Part shown: positions 1 through 4,675 of the stretch, piece after piece | How positions within the stretch are numbered: position 1 is the stretch's first letter | How the letters are laid out: each line of letters opens with the position of its first letter | From: CBDUXZ01 sp965371325 [NCBI: uncultured bacterium] | GTDB lineage: Bacteria; JAUYMQ01 | NCBI GenBank assembly: GCA_965371325.1 | Contig: CBDUXZ010000082.1 | Coordinates: 1-7,681, forward strand | Length of the DNA stretch: 7,681 nt | Direction of reading: 5' to 3' | Translations under genes and position numbers: made by a program | The notes under the pieces: model-generated | Seen by the model: the letters and a program-made list of their open reading frames with translations, nothing else | What the model was told of the DNA's origin: nothing | Database searches by the model: none

Positions 1-695
1 CGAAGGAATCCCGGGTTGGACTGATTGAGTCGGCCGATGGCGGGACTCTCTTTCTCGACGAGATAGGCGATCTGCCGCCTTCCACCCAGGTGAAGCTCCT
101 GCGCGTGCTCCAGGAGCGCGAGATCACGCGGCTCGGCGGGAACCGCCCCATCCGCGTCGATGCCCGCATCATCTCGGCCACAAACAAGAATCTCGAGAAG
201 CTCCGCGATGAAGGTTCGTTCCGCGAAGACCTCTACTATCGCCTCACCGCGTTTTCGCTCTACCTGCCGCGGCTTCGATCGCGGGGAGATGATATTCAGC
301 TTCTAGCCGACTATTTTCTCGCGCAGTTTGCTGAAACCGACAAGAAGAACATTTTGGGGTTTTCCCCCGAGGCGGCAGAAGTGCTGATGGCCTACAGCTG
401 GCCCGGAAACGTGCGGGAGCTGGCAAACGAAGTTCATGGCGCCGTCGCCCGCGCCGAGCCGGAGGGCTTGATCGAGCCGAAGCATTTTTCCGCTAATTTG
501 CAGGACCTGGGCGATCTCATGCTCCTTGCCTCCCACAGGTCGGGCGCACTCAGCGAGGTCCTTGCCCGGGTGGAGCAGTACATCATTAAGGACAAGCTTC
601 AGCAGCACGGGGGCAACCGTACGGCCACGGCGAAGAGCCTCGGGATTTCGCGCGTAACCCTCCATCAGAAGATGTCCAAATACGGTATTGTGTAG
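1..695 (+). CDS. sigma54-dependent transcriptional activator (NtrC family), 3' part
   Basis: Partial gene: codons are in frame from base 3 and the start lies left of the window. The 230 visible residues are the second half of a sigma54 AAA+ activator, which uses ATP hydrolysis to open promoters held by sigma54 RNA polymerase. Seen directly: Walker B GGTLFLDEIG (visible residues 13-22), FREDLYYRL with the arginine-finger region (about 73-81), sensor II WPGNVREL (133-140), and a C-terminal Fis-type helix-turn-helix from GGNRTATAKSLGISRVTLHQ (about 203) to the end. The opening residues, R-V-G-L-I-E-S-A-D-G-G, are what normally follows the sigma54-contacting GAFTGA loop, so that loop should lie just outside the window. 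The N-terminal sensory domain is also outside, so the signal and gene name cannot be given. A sigma54-type promoter and paired dyads downstream suggest that it controls the next genes. Confidence 0.95.
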   Translation, partial: KESRVGLIESADGGTLFLDEIGDLPPSTQVKLLRVLQEREITRLGGNRPIRVDARIISATNKNLEKLRDEGSFREDLYYRLTAFSLYLPRLRSRGDDIQLLADYFLAQFAETDKKNILGFSPEAAEVLMAYSWPGNVRELANEVHGAVARAEPEGLIEPKHFSANLQDLGDLMLLASHRSGALSEVLARVEQYIIKDKLQQHGGNRTATAKSLGISRVTLHQKMSKYGIV

Positions 696-716
696 ACATT
701 CCAGCCACCATCGGGG

Positions 717-734
717 CGTAAGCATTTCCTTACA
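717..734. promoter_or_regulatory. dyad copy 1, possible activator-binding site
   Basis: GTAAG (718-722) and CTTAC (729-733) form an inverted repeat around a 6 bp centre, CATTTC. The 18 bp block matches the block at 831-848 at 13 of 18 positions, including the outer GTAA and TTACA bases and the TTTC in the centre. It lies 22 bp after the activator stop codon and about 225 bp upstream of the predicted sigma54 start. Two copies with the same spacing suggest one protein binding both. The adjacent bEBP is the natural candidate, by inference only. Confidence 0.5.
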
Positions 735-751
735 CCCTACCTGTCACATTC

Positions 752-770
752 CTGACCGCTCAGCGGTCAG
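752..770. promoter_or_regulatory. 19 bp perfect palindrome (operator or weak terminator)
   Basis: CTGACCGCT and AGCGGTCAG are exact reverse complements around one central C. As RNA this is an 8 bp stem with a 3 nt loop. It lies 57 bp after the activator stop, so it could help end that transcript, but no T run follows directly (the next bases are TCGATAATAG; a T run only comes near 796). A GATAAT hexamer at 773-778 lies just downstream, so the palindrome could also overlap a promoter and act as an operator. The sequence does not decide between these. Confidence 0.45.
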
Positions 771-830
771 TCGATAATAGCCCGAATATATAGCGTTTTT
801 TAGCTTAGAGATGCCTCCGAGGAATTAAAC

Positions 831-848
831 TGTAAATTTTTCTTTACA
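831..848. promoter_or_regulatory. dyad copy 2, likely upstream activator site for the sigma54 promoter
   Basis: TGTAAA and TTTACA are a perfect 6 bp inverted repeat around TTTTTC, in AT-rich DNA that contrasts with the GC-rich surroundings. The centre is about 111 bp upstream of the start predicted for the sigma54 promoter, in the usual range for NtrC-type enhancer sites (roughly 80-150 bp). It resembles the dyad at 717-734. Use by the neighbouring activator is inferred. Confidence 0.55.
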
Positions 849-923
849 ATTTGGATGGTTCCCCGCCAGCACCTCCACCCAGCATCTCCCTTCCAGCCGG
901 GCTTTAACCCGAACCAGGTCCTC

Positions 924-940
924 TTGGCACGATCCTTGAA
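924..940 (+). promoter_or_regulatory. sigma54 (-24/-12) promoter
   Basis: TTGGCACGATCCTTGAA matches the consensus TGGCACG-N4-TTGC closely. The -24 GG is at 926-927, and exactly 10 bp separate it from the -12 element at 938-939. The only departure is GA instead of GC at -12. Transcription would start near 951, giving a leader of about 340 nt before the first RHH gene. The activator gene and a dyad at the usual enhancer distance lie directly upstream, which supports the call. The -12 mismatch may weaken the promoter. Confidence 0.75.
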
Positions 941-1205
941 GTGACCTGAAAGTGGAGATGGTAATCCCGAAACCGGAGGAAAAGAAGCGACGACAAGGCC
1001 CGGGGGTTTCTACAGGGAGCCAGGGCGAGATAAAGAAATGTGGCAGGCATCCAGGGAGCGCCTTTTGGCGGACAGGGGCGCCGCGGATGCCGCCCGGGAG
1101 GAAGCAAAGACTCAGGCTTCCCCGCCCTGGCCCCCTCAAGACCCCGTCGGCGTTTCACCCCCGGCGCAGGGGAACGACGGAAAGCCCACATCTCCAACCC
1201 GACAA

Positions 1206-1240
1206 CGGGCCGGCGGTGAACCTGGTTCACCGCCGGCCCG
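1206..1240 (+). ncRNA. perfect 16 bp hairpin in the long leader
   Basis: CGGGCCGGCGGTGAAC (1206-1221) pairs without a mismatch with GTTCACCGCCGGCCCG (1225-1240) around a CTG loop. It lies 49 bp before the first RHH start codon, inside the leader expected from the sigma54 promoter. No T run follows (TGCGTATCC), so it is not a standard intrinsic terminator. It could protect the 3' end of a short leader RNA, limit read-through, or affect translation of the next gene. No known RNA family is recognised. Confidence 0.5.
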
Positions 1241-1289
1241 TGCGTATCCGGCCCCTCGGGCCTGCATGACCCCTGGGCGGAGGGAGATC

Positions 1290-1493
1290 ATGGCCAAGAG
1301 GCGAACCATCCGGTTCACCGTGGCTGAACAAGATTTTCAGACGCTCCTTATGCTCGCCCGCACGGAGAGAATGAACATCGAAGATCTCTTTCGTGACTCG
1401 ATCCCCGAGGTTATCACCAAGTACAGTCTACTGGTTCGACGGACCAGGGGAAATACACGCTTCAGGGACGCGGATCAACGAGAGTCGGAGTGA
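1290..1493 (+). CDS. small ribbon-helix-helix-like protein, copy 1
   Basis: A 67-residue product. The start at 1290 is chosen because GGAGGGAG (1279-1286) stands just before the ATG and the RHH-like core starts directly after it. The frame stays open upstream to at least 1038, but that extension is Pro/Gly-rich and runs through the leader hairpin. An in-frame ATG at 1266 has no ribosome site. The core shows a short basic strand, RTIRFTV (about 5-11), then two predicted helices, EQDFQTLLMLARTERM and IEDLFRDSIPEVITKY, and a charged tail. This is the RHH pattern of Arc/CopG-type DNA-binding dimers, but it rests on pattern only and no family name is secure. The next gene is a paralogue (14 identities in 47 ungapped positions). 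I see no adjacent toxin gene. It is probably co-transcribed from the sigma54 promoter and could be an autoregulator. Confidence 0.8.
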   Translation: MAKRRTIRFTVAEQDFQTLLMLARTERMNIEDLFRDSIPEVITKYSLLVRRTRGNTRFRDADQRESE

Positions 1494-1570
1494 GCTGTGC
1501 CCGGGGATTCACTGCCCAATGACGCGGACAAAGGAATATCACCAGGTCACCGCCGTGTGGGAGGTTACCG

Positions 1571-1828
1571 ATGAAAGACAAGAGGAACACTACATCCGAA
1601 GCCCGCGACGACCGGGAGAGAGAACAGGCCCACATTGTCCGGTTTCGCCTGACTGATCCTGATTACCGGATCCTCGTCGGGCTGGCCCGTTACCATGGCA
1701 CCACAATCGCCAGGCTGATCAACGGCGCTCTACCGCTCATCATCGAGAAATACCGTGTTCTTCGGGCGCTCCATGTGCCCCCCGATGCACGTGTGGCCTG
1801 GCGCCGTTCCTCCGCCCGGCGTTTCTAG
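1571..1828 (+). CDS. small ribbon-helix-helix-like protein, copy 2
   Basis: An 85-residue product with a good ribosome site, GGGAGG at 1559-1564, six bases before the ATG. It lies 77 bp after the first RHH gene with no clear promoter between, so it is probably in the same transcript. A highly charged N-terminus (residues 1-19) precedes the core: strand HIVRFRL (about 21-27), helix 1 DPDYRILVGLARYHG, helix 2 IARLINGALPLIIEKY. It aligns without gaps to copy 1, sharing R-F, D, L-A-R, I, L, P, I and K-Y. The C-terminus is Arg-rich, ending RRSSARRF. DNA binding is inferred from the fold pattern. The pair could form homo- or heterodimers. The partner or target is unknown, although the AAA ATPase gene follows 120 bp later. 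Confidence 0.8.
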   Translation: MKDKRNTTSEARDDREREQAHIVRFRLTDPDYRILVGLARYHGTTIARLINGALPLIIEKYRVLRALHVPPDARVAWRRSSARRF

Positions 1829-1948
1829 TACCCGGCCCGTCGGAGAGGGAGCAGAGAGAGCGCCGCCTTAAAGTTCCGTCATCAGCCTGCCGATGCGCCG
1901 GATGTAAGGATCCAGTAGTTCCTCGGGATCCATAACCGAAGGCGCGCC

Positions 1949-3481
1949 ATGAATCCCGGTCCCCGGACCATCGGCTTCCGCAACGAACTCAAGCGGTTGA
2001 TCGCCGCGAAGTGCACCATCATCCAGCTCGAAACCTATGAGGAGGAACGCGCCGAACGGCTCCTTGCTGAGGTTGCCGCGAGCCTGTTCGCACGCCCCGT
2101 TCCCATCATGCGGTGGACCTGTACGGAGGGACTTACCGGGCCCGAAGGCCTGATGCCCGAGACCCGCGAGCCGCAAGCCGTGCTCGACTACATCCTCTGC
2201 AACGATGAAGCGGCGATCTTCATTCTCGAGGACTTTCATCCCTACCTCGATGGCAGCCCTCACCTCGTGAGGCGGCTTCGCGATCTGGCGAGGCGCTGCG
2301 CGACGAACTACGTGACCGTTGTCCTCGTGGGCCCCAGCGCGCAGCTTCCCGAAGATCTCCACCGAGACGTCACAGCCCTGGACGTACCTCTCCCGGACGA
2401 GAAAGAGATAGGGGTGATGCTTGACCGTGTGCTGAAGGAAACATCGAGAAACGCCTCGATGGCCGATGACCTTTCGCCCGAGCAGAGAATTTTGATCTCC
2501 CGGGCGGCGCTCGGACTGACCGAGCGTCAGGCCGCGGAGGCGTTCCGGAAGGTGTTCGCGAGCAAAAGCGGCCCGGATGACAGCCTGGCGCGGATGGTGA
2601 TCCAGGAGAAGCGTCAGCTCGTCCGGAAAGCCATCGCGCTTGACTTCATCGAAGAGTATCCAACGCTGGATGAGGTGGGAGGCCTCGACAACTTCAAAGC
2701 GTGGCTCGAGAAACGACGCCTGGTCCTCGGCGAGGGCGCCCGGCAGGCGAACATTGCCCCGCCGAAGGGCGTGCTTCTTACCGGTGTGTCGGGTTGTGGA
2801 AAGAGTTTTTGTGCCAAAGCGATCGCAAGCTTCTGGCAGCTCCCGCTCATGCGCTTCAACATGGGAGATCTCTACACTTCGACCTCGGGAATCTCGCCCG
2901 AGGAGGCGATGCGTCAGACCATTCGGGTCGCTGAGACTGTGGCTCCCTGCGTCCTGTGGATTGACGAGATCGAAGCCGGCGTTTCCATCAATACGCAGAA
3001 GGCCGGACAGGGCTCCGCCTCACGCGTTTTCGCCAGCTTCCTGAACTGGATGCAGGAGAAGCGCGCTTTCGTTTTCGTGGCAGCCACGGCGAACGTGATC
3101 GAACTCCTCCCTCCGGAGATCTTGCGCAAGGGGCGGTTCGACGAGATCTTCTTCGTCGGTCTCCCCGGTCAAGAGGAAAGGTTGGAGATCTTTCGCATCC
3201 ACCTCGCCAAGGCAGGACAGGATCCCGCAAAGTTCGATCTGGCTGCGCTCGCTAAAACGTCGAACGGCTTCAACGGGGCCGAAATCGAGCAGGTTGTCAC
3301 GGGCGCCCTTGTCGAAGCGTTCAACGCGCAGCGGCCTCTCGGCCAGAACGATCTCGTGGTCAGCACCGGCACGCTGGTTCCCCTCTCGGTCACCATGCGC
3401 GAGGAGATCGGCAGAATGGAGCGCTGGGCGCACTCCCGGGCCACCATGGCTTCCGCACCGAAGGGGACGGGGAGTAGATAA
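1949..3481 (+). CDS. AAA family ATPase, Ycf46-like
   Basis: A 510-residue cytoplasmic ATPase. The start is fixed because an in-frame stop lies at 1916 and the ATG at 1949 is the first start after it; its ribosome site is weak (GAAGG). The N-terminal half (1-200) resembles the degenerate first ATPase domain of Ycf46-type proteins: RNELKRLIAAKCTIIQLETY near the start and FILEDFHPYLD (91-101) in place of Walker B, but no P-loop. The C-terminal AAA domain is complete: EVGGLDNFKAWLEKRR, Walker A GVSGCGKS (279-286), Walker B VLWIDEIE (335-342), sensor 1 ATANV with N382, and arginine-finger motif RKGRFDE (393-399). Ycf46 proteins are known from cyanobacteria, plastids and other bacteria, with no firmly agreed substrate. 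Here it follows two RHH genes by 120 bp and may share their sigma54-controlled transcript. A remodelling role on a protein-DNA complex would be inference only. Confidence 0.92.
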   Translation: MNPGPRTIGFRNELKRLIAAKCTIIQLETYEEERAERLLAEVAASLFARPVPIMRWTCTEGLTGPEGLMPETREPQAVLDYILCNDEAAIFILEDFHPYLDGSPHLVRRLRDLARRCATNYVTVVLVGPSAQLPEDLHRDVTALDVPLPDEKEIGVMLDRVLKETSRNASMADDLSPEQRILISRAALGLTERQAAEAFRKVFASKSGPDDSLARMVIQEKRQLVRKAIALDFIEEYPTLDEVGGLDNFKAWLEKRRLVLGEGARQANIAPPKGVLLTGVSGCGKSFCAKAIASFWQLPLMRFNMGDLYTSTSGISPEEAMRQTIRVAETVAPCVLWIDEIEAGVSINTQKAGQGSASRVFASFLNWMQEKRAFVFVAATANVIELLPPEILRKGRFDEIFFVGLPGQEERLEIFRIHLAKAGQDPAKFDLAALAKTSNGFNGAEIEQVVTGALVEAFNAQRPLGQNDLVVSTGTLVPLSVTMREEIGRMERWAHSRATMASAPKGTGSR

Positions 3482-3742
3482 CGTTCTCTGTGCTGTTGGT
3501 CGCGTAGTCTGCACCGTCCCATCGCATCCATCCTTGCGCGTTCATTCTTCTCAGAAGCTCCCGTCTCGGATGGACATTGCTTCGGTACTTTCCCCTGAGG
3601 GTTTTGCGACGATTTCGTGGTGAGCGCCGGGAGCGTCCCGGCGGCACCAATTCTGCGGATTGAATGCCGACCCAAAGATGTGGCGATACCGTGACGCGAA
3701 GGAGAGGTTCACGGGGCGGGAGGGGGGCTGAAGATGCGACGA
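3482..3742. other. 261 bp gap between convergent genes
   Basis: No gene is supported here. It lies after the AAA ATPase (plus) and the basic-tail protein (minus), so terminators are expected. The best structure is CGCCGGGA-GCG-TCCCGGCG (3625-3643), an 8 bp perfect stem with a 3 nt loop but no T run. TCCATCC (around 3530) and GGATGGA (around 3579) could pair over a longer loop. A G-rich patch at 3713-3727 has three G runs. None is a clear terminator. Confidence 0.4.
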
Positions 3743-4357
3743 TCAGGCCAGGCGCATAACCTTGAAAACGGTGTCCTGCTCTCTGACCCGATCTTCGACG
3801 TGCAGGCCGATCACGTCGCCGCGGCGGGCGATCTCGATCGGAGCATGCTCAATCTGCATCGAAGTCACGTACTGCCGCAGGTTGGTCGTATGCCCCTTGA
3901 TGCGGATCAGATCGCCTATGGCGAGGGGTTCCGCCGTAATCTCAATCGCCGCGGCCTTGGGAATGGGAAAGAAGTGCATGATCTTTCCGACCTCAACGAG
4001 CGTCTCTTTGGTCCCGACGGGAGGGGCGGGCCGCGGCGGGGGGCCAGCCGACGCCTTCGATGGGGGCGTAACGGGCTTCGGGGCCACCTTGGAGCGGGCC
4101 GTCTTCCGCTTCGTCGCGCGTTTTGTGACGCGCTTTTTCGCGGGCTTCGTCGCGCGTTTGACCTTCCTCTTGGTTGCCCGCTTCTTTGTCCGTGTCCCGC
4201 CCGGCCGCGCCCGTTTCGTCTTGCCGGTGGAGCGAGCTCTCTTCCGCTTCGTCGCGCGTTTTGTGACACGCTTTTTCGCGGGCTTCGTCGCGCGTTTGAC
4301 CTTCCTCTTTATCGACTGCTTCCTTCCCCCACTTGCCCTCTGCTTTCTCGCAGCCAT
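3743..4357 (-). CDS. basic-tail protein with C-terminal EF-Tu domain-2-like beta-barrel
   Basis: A 204-residue cytoplasmic protein. The ATG at 4357 has a good ribosome site, AAGGAGAGG, just upstream. Residues 1-90 are almost entirely Lys, Arg, Ala and Thr, like histone-H1-like or AlgP-like bacterial tails, and contain a 23-residue unit twice (17-39 and 63-85). A Pro-rich linker follows (91-115). Residues 123-203 form a small barrel: VGKIMHFFPIPKAAAIEI, then GDLIRIKGHTTN, SMQIEH and GDVIGLHVEDRVREQD. This matches the stand-alone 'translation elongation factor-like' proteins related to EF-Tu/IF-2 domain 2; there is no GTPase domain. The tail should bind nucleic acid non-specifically, perhaps rRNA or DNA, which is inference. 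It is divergent from the ABC-class ATPase gene. A TTGAAA-N16-GATAAT promoter would give a leader of about 160 nt. The plus-strand open frames here are shadows caused by the repetitive, GC-rich tail. Confidence 0.88.
   Translation of the reverse strand: MAARKQRASGGRKQSIKRKVKRATKPAKKRVTKRATKRKRARSTGKTKRARPGGTRTKKRATKRKVKRATKPAKKRVTKRATKRKTARSKVAPKPVTPPSKASAGPPPRPAPPVGTKETLVEVGKIMHFFPIPKAAAIEITAEPLAIGDLIRIKGHTTNLRQYVTSMQIEHAPIEIARRGDVIGLHVEDRVREQDTVFKVMRLA
4102..4171 (-). repeat. 70 bp direct repeat, copy B
   Basis: It is identical to 4240-4309 except for one base (4130 G against 4268 A on the plus strand). The offset is 138 bp, exactly 46 codons, so reading frame is kept. It encodes residues 63-85 of the basic-tail protein. 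Inside each copy the block CTTCGTCGCGCGTTT occurs twice, so the unit itself arose by shorter duplication. The near-identity at DNA level points to recent duplication or gene conversion and to likely length variation between strains. Confidence 0.9.
4240..4309 (-). repeat. 70 bp direct repeat, copy A
   Basis: Partner of 4102-4171, encoding residues 17-39 of the basic-tail protein. The single difference, in GTGACACGC against GTGACGCGC, is silent (Val-codon third position on the minus strand), so both copies give the same peptide. Confidence 0.9.
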
Positions 4358-4526
4358 GACGCCTCTCCTTCAGATCCGGCGCCCCCGTCGCGAAGGGGCA
4401 CCGGGATATCGGAACAATCTGGGAATGCTGGCGCGCGGCACCGGGCCAGGTGAATCGCGGCGAGACCGCGCACCCTCCTCCTGCCGGATGGGCCTATTGC
4501 CGACGAAGCCGGTGGATTACTGCGCT

Positions 4527-4554
4527 ATTATCCACTCGGAAGCCGGGTTTTCAA
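4527..4554 (-). promoter_or_regulatory. sigma70-type promoter for the basic-tail protein gene
   Basis: Read on the minus strand, TTGAAA (4554-4549) and GATAAT (4532-4527) are each 5 of 6 to consensus with a 16 bp spacer. The start would be near 4520, leaving a leader of about 160 nt. That length leaves room for leader-level control, but I recognise no known element there. Confidence 0.5.
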
Positions 4555-4569
4555 TTGAATCGTTGCCCG

Positions 4570-4581
4570 CTCGTGCACGAG
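4570..4581. promoter_or_regulatory. 12 bp palindrome between the divergent promoters
   Basis: CTCGTGCACGAG is fully self-complementary. It ends 8 bp before the plus-strand -35 and lies 15 bp upstream of the minus-strand -35, so a bound dimer could affect both. GCATTTTTT follows, so a weak terminator is another reading, but no plus-strand transcript is expected upstream. Confidence 0.4.
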
Positions 4582-4588
4582 GCATTTT

Positions 4589-4617
4589 TTGACAGGCCCC
4601 CGGCGGAGGGGTAGGTT
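4589..4617 (+). promoter_or_regulatory. sigma70-type promoter for the ABC-class ATPase gene
   Basis: A perfect -35, TTGACA (4589-4594), is followed after exactly 17 bp by TAGGTT (4612-4617), which is only 3 of 6 to the -10 consensus. The start would be near 4624, about 50 nt before the ATG at 4676. The poor -10 suggests a weak or activator-dependent promoter. Confidence 0.45.
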
Positions 4618-4675
4618 CGCGCCGGGTGAGGGCTGTTCGACCCCGCCCGCTGTCCTCCGTTTTCCTGGATAGAGC

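Larger units (their letters stand above)
696..1289 (+). other. 594 bp regulatory gap and leader between the activator and the RHH genes
   Basis: I find no convincing gene here. Two open frames on the plus strand (from 952/958 and from 1038) give Pro/Arg/Gly-rich translations without family resemblance. The stretch holds, in order: a dyad at 717-734, a 19 bp palindrome at 752-770, an AT-rich stretch around 773-845, a second dyad at 831-848, a sigma54-type promoter at 924-940, and a GC-rich leader with several hairpins. The leader hairpins include GGAAGC/GCTTCC (1100-1121), the perfect 16 bp stem at 1206-1240, and GGCCC/GGGCC (1250-1262). The layout is that of an enhancer, a promoter and a long 5' leader. 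Confidence 0.7.
4358..4675. other. 318 bp divergent promoter region
   Basis: This is the gap between the divergently read basic-tail and ABC-class ATPase genes. It holds no supported gene. It contains a minus-strand promoter (4527-4554), a plus-strand promoter (4589-4617) and a palindrome at 4570-4581. Short hairpins lie in the minus-strand leader, for example CGCGG-CGAGA-CCGCG at 4456-4470. Confidence 0.6.

Noticed and set aside
1206-1240. Intrinsic terminator reading of the 16 bp hairpin
   Set aside because: The stem is strong, but no T run follows on the plus strand (TGCGTATCC) or on the minus strand (TTGTCGGG).
952-1269. 105-codon open frame starting at the sigma54 transcript start (GTG 952 or ATG 958)
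   Set aside because: The translation is Pro/Arg/Gly-rich without domain-like pattern, there is no properly spaced ribosome site, and it runs through the leader hairpin.
1038-1289. N-terminal extension of the first RHH protein to 151 residues
   Set aside because: The extension is low-complexity and codes through the 16 bp hairpin. The ATG at 1290 has a strong ribosome site and the RHH-like core starts right after it.
1290-1828. Toxin-antitoxin pair
   Set aside because: Both proteins look like RHH antitoxin-type folds and resemble each other. Neither looks like a toxin, and the next gene is a 510-residue ATPase.
1868-1933. Minus-strand 21-residue frame (MDPEELLDPYIRRIGRLMTEL in two parts: MDPEELLDPYI and RRIGRLMTEL)
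   Set aside because: It looks somewhat protein-like, but it has no ribosome site and is only the end of a longer shadow frame antisense to the AAA ATPase gene.
3713-3727. G-quadruplex motif
   Set aside because: There are only three separate G runs (4, 3 and 6), so a standard four-run motif needs a zero-length loop.
3678-3731. 17-codon plus-strand frame, MWRYRDAKERFTGREGG
   Set aside because: Too short to support, with no ribosome site before the ATG and no homologue known to me.
3734-4592. Long plus-strand frames across the basic-tail gene
   Set aside because: They are antisense shadows of a repetitive GC-rich coding region. The minus-strand reading has a good ribosome site and a recognisable C-terminal domain.
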